Shown piece after piece: positions 25,217-33,979 of a stretch of 64,000 bases of DNA. The stretch comes from Sphingomonas jatrophae. GTDB taxonomy: Bacteria; Pseudomonadota; Alphaproteobacteria; Sphingomonadales; Sphingomonadaceae. The DNA is taken from NCBI RefSeq assembly GCF_900113315.1, contig NZ_FOZG01000001.1, positions 1,054,001 to 1,118,000 of the forward strand, in the 5' to 3' direction. The translations under genes and the position numbers were made by a program. A model generated the notes under the pieces. The model saw only the letters and a program-made list of their open reading frames with translations, had not been told where the DNA came from and ran no database searches. Position 1 is the stretch's first letter. Each line of letters begins with the position of its first letter.

Positions 25217-26155
25217 TCAGAGCGGCGGGCCGAAAACCGACCAGCCTGTCCGATGGCTCAGCATCTCGAGCGCACGAACGCCCAGCATCGAATTGCCGTG
25301 CTGGTCCAGATTGGGCGACCAGACCGCGATGGAGGCGATCTCCGGGGCGATGGCAAGGATGCCGCCGCCGACGCCGCTTTTGGCAGGCAGCCCGACGCGC
25401 AGCGCGAAGTCGCCAGATCCATCATAGTGACCGCACGTCATCATCAACGCCGACACCTCGCGCATCCGCTTTGCGCGCTCATCCTCGCCCTTGTCGTCCG
25501 GCGAGCGGCGCGTGCGGGTCAGGAACAGGCCAGCCTGCGCCAGCCCGCGACAGTCGAGCGCGATCGCGCACTGATGGACATAGGCTTCCATCACCTCGTC
25601 GAGCGGTGAGTGCAAATTGCCGTGGTGCCGCATGAAGCTCATCATCGCGCGGTTGAGATCGCCACCGTCATGCTCGGTGGCGAGGACCGCGTCGTCCAGG
25701 CCGACTGTGCCGTCCGTCATCTGTCCGCGGACGAAATCCATGACCGCGCTCGCCTGCATGTCGTCGCCGAGTTGCTCGACCAGGATGTCGACGATCACCA
25801 GCGCGCCGGCATTGACGAACGGGTTGCGCGGTATGCCCTTGGTCCGCTCCAGATCGATGATGGAGTTGAACGGATCACCGGACGGCTCGCGTCCGACCCG
25901 CTCGAATAGCCGCCGCCCGACCAGACAGAGGGCCATCTCCAGCGCGAACACCTTGGCGATGCTCTGGATCGGAAACGGGGTGGCGGCAGCCCCCGCATGG
26001 ACGATCTCGCCCTCACGCGTCACCACCGCGATCCCGAACGGACCTGGCTCGAGCCCCTCTTCCTTGGCGTCCGCGCAAGCCTCGATCTCGGCCGCCTTGT
26101 CGACAATGTCCGCCGCTATCTCTCCGACGATCTGCTCCAGCGGCTGCGGCAACAT
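25217..26155 (-). CDS. glsA: Glutaminase
   Basis: A 312-residue serine-dependent glutaminase (L-glutamine to L-glutamate and ammonia), beta-lactamase fold. The catalytic S-x-x-K is in FPIQSIAKVF (S65, K68). Other family blocks are present: 'GIPRNPFVNAGAL', 'AIALDCRGLAQAG' and 'LPAKSGVGGGILA'. The length is normal. It appears monocistronic, and no regulatory site is evident. Confidence 0.95.
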   Translation of the reverse strand: MLPQPLEQIVGEIAADIVDKAAEIEACADAKEEGLEPGPFGIAVVTREGEIVHAGAAATPFPIQSIAKVFALEMALCLVGRRLFERVGREPSGDPFNSIIDLERTKGIPRNPFVNAGALVIVDILVEQLGDDMQASAVMDFVRGQMTDGTVGLDDAVLATEHDGGDLNRAMMSFMRHHGNLHSPLDEVMEAYVHQCAIALDCRGLAQAGLFLTRTRRSPDDKGEDERAKRMREVSALMMTCGHYDGSGDFALRVGLPAKSGVGGGILAIAPEIASIAVWSPNLDQHGNSMLGVRALEMLSHRTGWSVFGPPL

Positions 26156-26253
26156 GGTTCTCCCGTTATCGGCGGCTCAACGATGCAGCCGACGAAACGA
26201 CGCGGCGCCGAAGGCTCTTTCCTACATGTTCCCGCTGTGTTCTCAGTTCCGGC

Positions 26254-26841
26254 ATGGGCGCGAACCGCAGACCGAGAGCGATCGGACACTATGGCTGGGT
26301 GGATGCGGACGTGGGCGTCGAGTGCCTGCGCTGCGGCGTGGTGACGGTCTATTGCGACTTTGCCGCGGCGAGATGCTTCAGCGAGCGGGGTTGGTCGGTG
26401 GCCGCCGGCGACGCGATCAAGCGGTTCCTGTGTCCGTGTGGAAGCCGGGATCTGCGCTTCAGGCCGGTTGCGATGGCGATGCGCCCGAAGCCGATCCCGG
26501 CGCGCCCCGCTCCCCTGCGTCCGATCTACCGTGAGGACGAGCGCAGTCTGCGCAGGCGTGGGCCGGCGGACTTCCCCGACAAAGCGGCGATCGACACGGC
26601 CTTGTCGGTGCTTGAGCGGGCAATCTACGCCTGCCGTTATACCGAAGAGCGCGTTCCGGATCCCCATGTCACAGCCGCTTTGGAGGTGCTGCGGCCTTAT
26701 TGTTTCGACACGTCCGACGTGGACGGGTTCCGGCACCAGCTGGCCCTCGCCGGGAAGCTTTGCGGTGGGCACGCGGAAACGGCGCTGACCGGCATACGGC
26801 GCCAGTTGGGAGTGAAGGCTGATGGTCGCAGCACGGCCTAG
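26254..26841 (+). CDS. Hypothetical protein with cysteine-rich N-terminus
   Basis: A 195-residue cytoplasmic protein not recognised. Six cysteines lie in the first 62 residues (C24, C27, C34, C41, C60, C62), the outer pairs as CLRC and CPC, which suggests a zinc ribbon or other metal site. A basic Pro-rich linker follows ('RPKPIPARPAPLRPIY'), then an alpha-helical C-terminal half from about residue 110. It is divergent from the glutaminase gene, with about 98 bp between starts. The codon pattern is consistent with a real gene. Confidence 0.65.
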   Translation: MGANRRPRAIGHYGWVDADVGVECLRCGVVTVYCDFAAARCFSERGWSVAAGDAIKRFLCPCGSRDLRFRPVAMAMRPKPIPARPAPLRPIYREDERSLRRRGPADFPDKAAIDTALSVLERAIYACRYTEERVPDPHVTAALEVLRPYCFDTSDVDGFRHQLALAGKLCGGHAETALTGIRRQLGVKADGRSTA

Positions 26842-27147
26842 CTGCGGCGGTTGCCAGCGTGCGCGATGACGGCGATGCTGACCTAATGGAAGGCCTACCG
26901 AGCAAAGATCAGCTGCTCTCCATACAACAGCCGCCGATCGCCCCCCATCAAACGCGTGATCGCGTGCATTTGCACTCATTTCGAACTGGGAGGCACGCAC
27001 CAAGAACTGCCTACCTTGCAACGCTAATAACCATGTGTTGATCAAAGTCGGTTCGGGCCGCCATGGCCATGTATCCAGTCGCCGCAATGTCGGAACTACG
27101 CGCGCGGTCATGGGGTTTGGACCAACCCATGTTAGCAAGGGCCGTCC
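26842..27147. other. Gap with relatively low GC
   Basis: About 305 bases between two rightward genes. It is visibly less GC-rich than the average of the window. No convincing frame, tRNA or strong hairpin was found; it may contain the promoter of the following small gene. Confidence 0.4.
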
Positions 27148-27339
27148 ATGTATTCCGAGCTGACCTATTTCGAGGGCGCCCACTTCCAGCACATCGCGGA
27201 CTACCAGGAGCAGCTGCGCCTCAAGTGGCGCAGCCCTTCGTCTGCAGCGGACGCGGGCGCTCGCTCAAGCGGGCTGGCGGCTGCCGGGCGGGTGCGGACG
27301 GCGCCATCGCTGCGCGCCGACTCTGCCCGGCAGTCGTAA
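27148..27339 (+). CDS. Small hypothetical protein
   Basis: A 63-residue reading frame preceded by AAGGG eight bases from the ATG. The N-terminal half (MYSELTYFEGAHFQHIADYQ) has an amphipathic helical look, while the C-terminal half is Ala/Arg/Ser-rich and low in complexity. It ends nine bases from the convergent end of the globin remnant. It is not recognised and may be spurious. Confidence 0.35.
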   Translation: MYSELTYFEGAHFQHIADYQEQLRLKWRSPSSAADAGARSSGLAAAGRVRTAPSLRADSARQS

Positions 27340-27347
27340 AGGAGTAG

Positions 27348-27785
27348 CTACGGCCCACATGCAGAGCAGCCGGCGCAGCAGGTCGTCGCGCTAAGTCGGC
27401 GCTCGACGATACCCCTCCACCAAGAGCAGACGGGTTCCTCCGGCGCAGCCCGCGCCTTATGGCCGGCGGGCAGCAGAGCATCTGCCACTGCAGGGTAATG
27501 CTCCGGCTTGATGCGCCTTGCGACGTGCCGCTCTGCAATCCGCTCGCTCGCCGGCTTCAGCACGTCGAGCTTGTCGACATTCTGGGCAAAGGCGAGGATC
27601 GCGGCCGCAAGCCGCTTGGGCTGCTCGCCCGAGACGTGAGCGGCCTCGTCGAACAGCGCCTTGATGCCCTCGTCCCTGAACAGCCGCTCGTACATGCGGG
27701 TCGTGAGCGCGACGCCATGTTGGTGGAGGGCCGGCGCGGTGCCTTTGACGATCGCCATCGTCTCGGCGGAAAGCGGCTTGGCCAT
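27348..27785 (-). pseudogene. Truncated flavohaemoglobin/globin remnant
   Basis: The first ~105 residues match the N-terminal globin domain of flavohaemoglobin (Hmp-like): MAKPLSAETMAIVKGTAPAL…, a CD-corner Phe in 'ALFDEAAHVSGEQPKRLAAA', and the proximal His in 'IAERHVARRIKPEHYP'. After 'ADALLPA' homology stops inside the globin domain, before the G and H helices, and about 38 unrelated residues with several Cys (CCAGCSACG) follow. No FAD- or NAD-binding domain is present downstream. GAGGAA six bases upstream of the ATG is an intact ribosome site. Most likely a gene broken by deletion; heme binding is doubtful. Confidence 0.7.
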
Positions 27786-27990
27786 CGAACATTCCTCGGC
27801 CAGTTGGAGCGACGCTCGCGCGCCACCGGCCGACATCAGGACGGCCGGGGCCGCCGGTATTTGTTCCAGCGCAAACAACCCAGCTTTCGCATCCACCAGT
27901 TACAGGCATTCCGTGCGACGCTGTTTCGCACCTTGCGGATCGCCCCCGCCCCGCCATTGTAGCCGCCGTGAATCGCAAGCGGGGGGCAAC

Positions 27991-29580
27991 ATGCGCGTGA
28001 TGTGGACGGCAACGGTGGCAGCGGCAGCCTTGATGATGGCGGCTCCGGCTGCGGCGCAGATCGCCCCGGCCAAGCTCGACGCGCTGAAGGCGGAGGCGGC
28101 GGCCGGCGTGCAGAAGCGCGCCAAGCTCGTCCAGGAAATGATCGATTCGATCTTCAGCTTCGGTGAGCTCGGCATGCAGGAGGTGGAGACCTCACGCTAC
28201 ATCACCGCCGTGCTGGAGAAGAACGGCTTCACCATCCAGCGCGGCATCTCGGGCATCCCGACCGCCTGGTCCGCCACGTGGACGCAGGGCAGCGGGGGGC
28301 CGGTGATCGCGGTCGGCTCCGATCTCGATGGCATCCCCAAGTCCAGCCAGAAGCCGGGCGTGGCCTGGCGCGAGCCGCTGGTGGAAGGCGCGCCCGGCCA
28401 TGGCGAGGGGCATAATAGCGGCCAGGCGGTCAACATCGCCGCAGCGCTCGCGGTCAAGGACATCATGATCCGGGAGAAGATCCCCGGCACGCTGCTGCTG
28501 TGGCCCGGCGTCGCCGAGGAACCGGTGGCGGCGAAGGCGTGGTTCGTGCGCGACGGCTTGTTCAAGAATGTCGATGCGGTGCTGTTCACGCATGTCGGCT
28601 CGAACCTGCAGACCAGCTGGGGCCAGCCGCAGGGCACCGGCGTCGTCTCCGTCCTTTATACGTTTACGGGCGAAAGCGCGCACTCCGCCGGCGCGCCATG
28701 GCGCGGGCGCAGCGCGCTCGACGCGGCGGAGCTGATGGACATCGGCTGGAACTTCCGCCGCGAACATCTGCGCCCCGAACAGCGCTCGCACTCCGTCATC
28801 ACCGATGGCGGCGATCAGCCGAACGTCGTGCCATCGAAGGCGACGACCTGGTATTATTTCCGCGAACAATCCTTCGACAACATCCGCATGAATTTCGAGA
28901 TCGGCAACACCATCTCCGAAGCCGCGGCCAAGATGACGGACACCACCGTCGAGCATCGCATCGTCGGCACCGCCGCGCCGCAGCACATGAACCGCCCGAT
29001 GGCCGAGGCGGCTTATGAAAATATCAAGAAGATCGGCCTGCCCGAGTGGACGCCCGAAGAGCAGCAATTCGCCCGCGCCGTGCAGAAGCTGGTCGGCGGC
29101 AAGGAAAAAGGTCTCGACACGAAGATCGAGGAGCTGAAGGCCCCCGATGCCGAGCCGAAGAGCGGCGGCTCGGACGATATCGGCGACGTTTCCTGGACGA
29201 AGCCGACCATCACGATCCGCTACCCCTCCAACATCCCCGAACTGCCCGGGCACAATTGGTCGAACGCAATCGCCATGGCGACGCCGATCGCGCACAAGGG
29301 CGCTGTCGCGGGCGGCAAGGCGATGGCGATGACAATGCTGGACCTGCTCACCCGGCCGGACCTGCTTGCCCAGGCGAAAAGCTACTTCACCGACGTCCAG
29401 ACCAAAAACACCAAATACCAACCGATGATAACCAACGAGAAGCCGTATATCGAAATCAATTCGGAGATCATGGCGCAATATCGGGAGAAGATGCGGCCGC
29501 TCTACTATAATCCTAAAAAGTACGGCACCTATCTCGAACAGCTCGGCATCAAGTGGCCCAGCCTCGTGAAGCCGCAATGA
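27991..29580 (+). CDS. Exported M20-family amidohydrolase (AbgB-like)
   Basis: A 529-residue metallo-amidohydrolase with a signal peptide (MRVMWTATVAAAALMMAAPAAAQ), so likely periplasmic. Metal-site regions are visible: VGSDLDGIPKSSQ (Asp), 'GHGEGHNSGQAVNIAAAL' (His), 'PGVAEEPVAAK' (Glu pair), and a late 'PGHNWSNAIAMATPIAHKG' (His). Relatives cleave amide bonds such as p-aminobenzoyl-glutamate or N-acylated amino acids; the substrate here is unknown. It is followed by a strong hairpin 60 bases downstream, so probably a single-gene transcript. Confidence 0.88.
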   Translation: MRVMWTATVAAAALMMAAPAAAQIAPAKLDALKAEAAAGVQKRAKLVQEMIDSIFSFGELGMQEVETSRYITAVLEKNGFTIQRGISGIPTAWSATWTQGSGGPVIAVGSDLDGIPKSSQKPGVAWREPLVEGAPGHGEGHNSGQAVNIAAALAVKDIMIREKIPGTLLLWPGVAEEPVAAKAWFVRDGLFKNVDAVLFTHVGSNLQTSWGQPQGTGVVSVLYTFTGESAHSAGAPWRGRSALDAAELMDIGWNFRREHLRPEQRSHSVITDGGDQPNVVPSKATTWYYFREQSFDNIRMNFEIGNTISEAAAKMTDTTVEHRIVGTAAPQHMNRPMAEAAYENIKKIGLPEWTPEEQQFARAVQKLVGGKEKGLDTKIEELKAPDAEPKSGGSDDIGDVSWTKPTITIRYPSNIPELPGHNWSNAIAMATPIAHKGAVAGGKAMAMTMLDLLTRPDLLAQAKSYFTDVQTKNTKYQPMITNEKPYIEINSEIMAQYREKMRPLYYNPKKYGTYLEQLGIKWPSLVKPQ

Positions 29581-29642
29581 ATGCGGCGATGAGCGGCACT
29601 CGGCTGCGCCCGCTGATCCGCTACTGACGTCATGCACGACAC

Positions 29643-29669
29643 GCCCACTGCCGCCCGACGGCAGTGGGC
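29643..29669 (+). terminator. 11-bp perfect hairpin downstream of the amidohydrolase
   Basis: GCCCACTGCCG and CGGCAGTGGGC pair exactly around a five-base loop. There is no U-tract after it, as is common in GC-rich genomes. It lies in front of, not inside, the best start of the HD gene and helps to place that start. Confidence 0.6.
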
Positions 29670-29709
29670 ACTGCCCGAACGATGCAGCGACCACGCTCAG
29701 GATCGCCTC

Positions 29710-30315
29710 ATGACGCCAGCCGAGTCCCTCCAATTGCTGGCTCTGCCCACCACGACGACAGATCGCTGGCTCGAGCAACTGGCCGAGCCGCAACGGCATT
29801 ACCACACGCTGGAGCATGTCACCGCCATGCTCGCCCACGTCGACAAAGTGTCGTCGGAATGGAATCAGCCGAATGCTATCGCCCCGCTCCACCAGCGCGA
29901 GTTTGTCGCCGCCATCTGGCTGCACGACATCGTCTACGATCCGCGGTCCAGTGACAATGAAGAGCGATCGGCGGAACAGGCGCTGCACGATCTGGCGGGA
30001 AGCGGCCTGCACGCCGACACCGTCGCGGCTCTGATCATGGCCACCAAGCGGCACGATGCGGCGACCGAGTTGGAGAAGGCGCTGATCGACCTCGATCTCG
30101 GCATCCTGAGCGCCGCGCCCGCTGCCTATGATCGCTATGCCCGCCAGATCCGCATGGAATATGATTTCGTCCCGTACGACACATACCGGGCGGCCCGGAT
30201 CAAGATCCTCGACGGCTTTGACAGGCGCGTCATCTTCCGGACTGCTTCATTCACGCCGCTAGAGGCACAGGCGCACGAGAACCTCCGCCGCGAGATGCAA
30301 CACTTGCGCAGCTGA
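29710..30315 (+). CDS. HD-domain metal-dependent phosphohydrolase-like protein
   Basis: A 201-residue protein of the 'predicted metal-dependent HD superfamily phosphohydrolase' group. Metal ligands are visible as HYHTLEHV (His), WLHDIVYDP (His-Asp) and a late 'ALIDLDLGIL' Asp. A conserved 'YAxQIRxEY' segment follows ('RYARQIRMEYDFVP'). The substrate is unknown, possibly a nucleotide. An in-frame ATG at 29632 would place a terminator-like hairpin within the coding sequence, so the ATG at 29710 with AGGA upstream is preferred. Confidence 0.82.
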   Translation: MTPAESLQLLALPTTTTDRWLEQLAEPQRHYHTLEHVTAMLAHVDKVSSEWNQPNAIAPLHQREFVAAIWLHDIVYDPRSSDNEERSAEQALHDLAGSGLHADTVAALIMATKRHDAATELEKALIDLDLGILSAAPAAYDRYARQIRMEYDFVPYDTYRAARIKILDGFDRRVIFRTASFTPLEAQAHENLRREMQHLRS

Positions 30316-30325
30316 CCTGCTCCGC

Positions 30326-31969
30326 TCACCGCCGCAGCGCCACGACCTTCCGGTCGGGATCGACCACCCGATCGATCGCGGCAGCCAGGTCCGCGCGGCG
30401 GAAGGGCTTGTCGAGACGCGGCAGATCGGGCGCCTTGTCGGCCGGCCCGGTATAGCCGGTGATCAGCAGCAGCGGCAGGCCGGGCCGAAGCGCGCGGACA
30501 CGCTGCGCCAGTTCGGCCCCGTCCATGCGCGGCATCTTGTAATCGGTGACGACGATGTCGACGGGCAGATCCGGCAATCGCGCCAGCGCCTCGGCGCCGC
30601 TGCTCGCCTCCGCCACGTCATGGCCCATCTCGCGCAGCATCTCGGCGGTGGCGACGCGGACAAGCTGCTCGTCATCCACCAGCAGAACCGACAAGGGTCG
30701 GCGGATCGGCGCAGGCTCGTCCGCCCGCTTGTCGTGCGGCACGGCGCGCTCCGCGGCGACCGGCAGCCACAGGTCGACGCGGGTTCCCTCGCCGACCACA
30801 CTGGTCAGGCGAAAACCGCCGCCCAGCTGCGAGGCGAGGCCATGCACCATCGACAGGCCGAGCCCGGTCCCCTTGCCGACCTCCTTCGTCGAATAGAAAG
30901 GCTCCACCGCGCGCGAGAGCGTCGCCGCATCCATGCCGATGCCGGTGTCGATCACCGACAATCGCGCATAAAGGCCGGGCGGAACCTGCGCCACCTCGCC
31001 GGGCCCAAGCGACGCCCCCTCCGCGACCAGCGTCAGCGTGCCGCCAGCCGGCATCGCGTCGCGCGCATTGACGCACAGGTTGAGGATCGCGAGCTCAAGC
31101 TGGTTCGGGTCAGTCGTGATCGCGGACAGCGTCAGATCGACACGCATCCGCACCTCGATGGTCGAGCCGACGGAGCTGGCGATCAGATCGCGCATGCCAT
31201 CGAGCAGCGCCCCCAGATCCACCGCCCGCGTCTGCAACGCCTGCCGCCGCGCAAAGCCGAGCAGCCGCTGGACAAGGGTGCGCGCACGCTCTGCCGATTC
31301 CAGCGCACCGCCGATCAGCTTGTCGGCGCGCGCATCATCCTTGCCGTAGCGGCGATGCATCAGATCGAGAACGCCGGTGATCGGCGTCAGCAGATTGTTG
31401 AAATCGTGCGCGACACCGCCAGTCAGCTGGCCGAGCGTCTCCAGCTTCTGCGCCTCGTGCAGCTGCGCCAGGACGATCTGCCGCTCGGCGGTCGCCTCCT
31501 CCACCCGCTGTTCGAGCGAGGAGGTCAGCTCGCGCAGCTCCATCAACCGCTCGCGCGCGTCATACTGCCGGCGTCGCCCCCGCAGCGCGGCGTGCGCGAG
31601 GCTCACCAGCGTGGTCGGGTGGAACGGCCGCTCAAGGAAGGTGACGTTGCCGAGCAGCCCAAGGTAGCGCGCCGCGGAGGGATTGCGCTCCAGCCCGCCC
31701 CCGCGCGTCGTGAGCAGGATGACCGGCAGGTCCGACCATTCCTCCTGCCGCGCCAGCCATCGGGCCAGCGGCGCGGGATCGACCGTCACCAGCGCTTCTT
31801 CGGTGACAAGGATGAATCCGGCGCCGAGATCCAGCCCATCCACCAAAGCAGGCAGCGAAGCGTAGGCGGTGGCCGCAATCCCCGCCTCCTTCAGCATCGC
31901 CGACGCAATCGCCGCATCGCGCCCCCGCGGCGCGAGCAGCAGACCTCGTTCCGAATTCTCGATCGTCAC
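30326..31969 (-). CDS. Hybrid histidine kinase with N-terminal pseudo-receiver, KaiC-coupled
   Basis: A 547-residue cytoplasmic sensor kinase. Residues 1-130 have a receiver-like beta/alpha pattern, but the acceptor position reads 'FILVTEEAL' (no Asp) and the Lys position is Arg in 'FLERPFHP', so this looks like a pseudo-receiver. HisKA has GGVAHDFNNLLTP with H188, and HATPase_c has N-box 'LNLCVNARDAM', DTGIGM (341-346) and GTGLGLSMV. A true receiver follows with D476 in VVTDYKMPRMDG. There is no membrane segment. It overlaps the upstream KaiC-like gene by ATGA, so the two proteins are made together and probably interact. Confidence 0.92.
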   Translation of the reverse strand: MTIENSERGLLLAPRGRDAAIASAMLKEAGIAATAYASLPALVDGLDLGAGFILVTEEALVTVDPAPLARWLARQEEWSDLPVILLTTRGGGLERNPSAARYLGLLGNVTFLERPFHPTTLVSLAHAALRGRRRQYDARERLMELRELTSSLEQRVEEATAERQIVLAQLHEAQKLETLGQLTGGVAHDFNNLLTPITGVLDLMHRRYGKDDARADKLIGGALESAERARTLVQRLLGFARRQALQTRAVDLGALLDGMRDLIASSVGSTIEVRMRVDLTLSAITTDPNQLELAILNLCVNARDAMPAGGTLTLVAEGASLGPGEVAQVPPGLYARLSVIDTGIGMDAATLSRAVEPFYSTKEVGKGTGLGLSMVHGLASQLGGGFRLTSVVGEGTRVDLWLPVAAERAVPHDKRADEPAPIRRPLSVLLVDDEQLVRVATAEMLREMGHDVAEASSGAEALARLPDLPVDIVVTDYKMPRMDGAELAQRVRALRPGLPLLLITGYTGPADKAPDLPRLDKPFRRADLAAAIDRVVDPDRKVVALRR

Positions 31970-33450
31970 TCCTCATCCTCAAGAAGCGCCGCATCGGGCC
32001 CGATCAGCGACGGCACGCCACGCAGAACGCCTTGGAAGTTCGTCAGCGGTTCGCCGAGCGTCACGCCCCGGCTGTCGATCCGGAACTCGCGGATCGTATT
32101 CTCGTGCACGCCCGTCCGCTTCTTGACCACCGAGATCGCCCGCCGCACGCGCCCGCGCGCTTCGAAATAGCGTTGAAGGATGACGATGTCTGCCAGGTAG
32201 GTCACGTCTACCGGAGTGCGCATGTCGCCGACCAGGCCGTGCTGCGCGACAGTCAGGAAGGTCGTCGCACCCTGCCGGTTCAGGAATTGCAGCAGTTCAT
32301 GCATGTGCAGGATCAGCGCCGTCTCACCCGGCATCGCCGCCTGATAGCCGTTAAGGCTGTCGATCACGATGGTTCTTGCCCCGTGGACTTCGACGCAGTG
32401 GCGCACCCGTTCGGTGAACTCACCGGGCGTCAGTTCCGCAGCGTCGACCTGTTCGAGGATCAGTTGACCGCAGTTGATCATCGCTTTCAGATCGATGCCC
32501 ACCCCCTTCGCTCGGTCGATCAGCAGGCCGATTTCCTCGTCGAACACGAACATCGCCGCCTTCTCACCCCGGGCGAGCGCCGTCACGACAAAGGTGAGCG
32601 TCAGCGTCGATTTGCCCGTGCCCGCAGGTCCGAGGATCAGCACACTCGTTCCCCGCTCCACCCCACCGCCGAGCAATGCGGTCAACTCCGGCGATGAGGA
32701 TTCGATCAGATCGCGGCGAAACTCCCCACGATGTTCCGCTGAGACCAGCCGCGGGAACACGCGGACGCCGCCGGTTGCGATCACCATGTCGTGATAACCG
32801 CCGCGGAAGCGCCGCCCGCGATATTTGATCACGCGCATCCGCCGGCGATCGGAGCCATAATCGGGCGCAAGCTCCTCCAGCCGCATCACACCATGCGCCA
32901 CGCTGTGCACCGTCTTGTCGTGCGCGTCGGCGGTGAGATCGTCGAGCATCAGCACGGTCGACTTCTGCCGCGCGAAATAGTGCTTCAATGCCAGCACCTG
33001 CCGCCGGTAGCGCAGCGAGCTTTGCGCCAGCAGCCGGATCTCCGACAGGCTGTCGAGGACCACGCGCGCAGGCTGCACGCGTTCGACCGCGTCGAAGATG
33101 CGCCGCGTCGTCTCGCCAAGCTCAAGGTCGGATGAGTAGAGCAGGCTCTGCTGCTGCTCGTCGTCGAGCAGGCTTTCCGGCGGCACCAGCTCGTACACGT
33201 CGATCCCGTCGAGCGACCAGCCGTGCGATTCCGCGCTGGCCCGCAGTTCATCCTCGGTCTCGGACAAGGTGATGTAGAGGACGCGCTCGCCCGCCGCGGC
33301 GCCGTCCATCAGGAATTGCAGCGCGATCGTCGTCTTGCCCGTGCCGGGCGATCCCTCCAGCAGAAACAGCCGCCCGCGCGCCAGCCCGCCGGCCAGCACA
33401 TTGTCCATGCCGGCAATGCCTGTCCGTGCCTGCTCGGGACCCTGCGCCAT
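31966..33450 (-). CDS. KaiC-like double-domain ATPase
   Basis: A 494-residue protein with two RecA/KaiC domains. Walker A1 GSPGTGKTT is at 33-41 and Walker A2 GPAGTGKST at 274-282. The catalytic Glu pair of the second domain is in 'FVFDEEIG'. In cyanobacterial KaiC the autophosphorylated Ser-Thr pair precedes a conserved 'D..I' strand; here the aligned positions read Thr-Tyr ('VDVTYLADIVILQRY'), so the canonical pair is not conserved. No kaiA or kaiB is present. It is the first gene of a two-gene operon with the histidine kinase; a stress or timing signalling role is inferred from the family. Confidence 0.93.
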   Translation of the reverse strand: MAQGPEQARTGIAGMDNVLAGGLARGRLFLLEGSPGTGKTTIALQFLMDGAAAGERVLYITLSETEDELRASAESHGWSLDGIDVYELVPPESLLDDEQQQSLLYSSDLELGETTRRIFDAVERVQPARVVLDSLSEIRLLAQSSLRYRRQVLALKHYFARQKSTVLMLDDLTADAHDKTVHSVAHGVMRLEELAPDYGSDRRRMRVIKYRGRRFRGGYHDMVIATGGVRVFPRLVSAEHRGEFRRDLIESSSPELTALLGGGVERGTSVLILGPAGTGKSTLTLTFVVTALARGEKAAMFVFDEEIGLLIDRAKGVGIDLKAMINCGQLILEQVDAAELTPGEFTERVRHCVEVHGARTIVIDSLNGYQAAMPGETALILHMHELLQFLNRQGATTFLTVAQHGLVGDMRTPVDVTYLADIVILQRYFEARGRVRRAISVVKKRTGVHENTIREFRIDSRGVTLGEPLTNFQGVLRGVPSLIGPDAALLEDEE

Positions 33451-33594
33451 TCAATCCGCTCCTCCGCTCGCACCGATACGCGAACGGAACGGACCTTAAC
33501 CGCAACACCCCCGCCCCGCCAAATCGCGGGCGCAGACCTCGACACCGACTTACGAAGCAAGCTCTTCTATCGTCGTCCAAAAACCTGGGATGGT

Positions 33595-33846
33595 TCAGTC
33601 GCCCGGCGTCATCGGAGCGTCCACGGCGATGTAGAGCGTCTCCACCCCCTGGCTCTCCGCCCAGGCGATCCCCTGCTCCTCCGCCGCTTCCCGCGTATCC
33701 ACTTGCACGCCGGTCAGCGCCACGGAGTCGTCGCCGCACATGGCCGTCCCCATCAGGGTGACGCCGTCCTCCGGATGGCTTTCAATCGAGATGCAATCGG
33801 CATCCGGAGGCGCACTCTGTCCGGTCGGCAACCTGATGATCTTCAT
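33595..33846 (-). CDS. Small acidic hypothetical protein
   Basis: An 83-residue acidic protein (MKIIRLPTGQSAPPDADCIS…) that I do not recognise. It has no membrane segment or signal peptide. GAGGG lies close upstream of the ATG. The codon pattern fits a coding gene, with GC-rich third positions. It is encoded between the KaiC operon and the divergent YcaQ-like gene. Confidence 0.6.
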   Translation of the reverse strand: MKIIRLPTGQSAPPDADCISIESHPEDGVTLMGTAMCGDDSVALTGVQVDTREAAEEQGIAWAESQGVETLYIAVDAPMTPGD

Positions 33847-33979
33847 ACGGCCCTCGTGCGCTTCGCAGCCTAAGCGCCGGGCATCGACATTTGGTTCCGG
33901 TGCGGCCCTTTCCTGCGCTACGTCGGACAGCCAGCTGACGGATTGACGCACCCCCTCGCAGCACGCCAAGCGGAATGCG

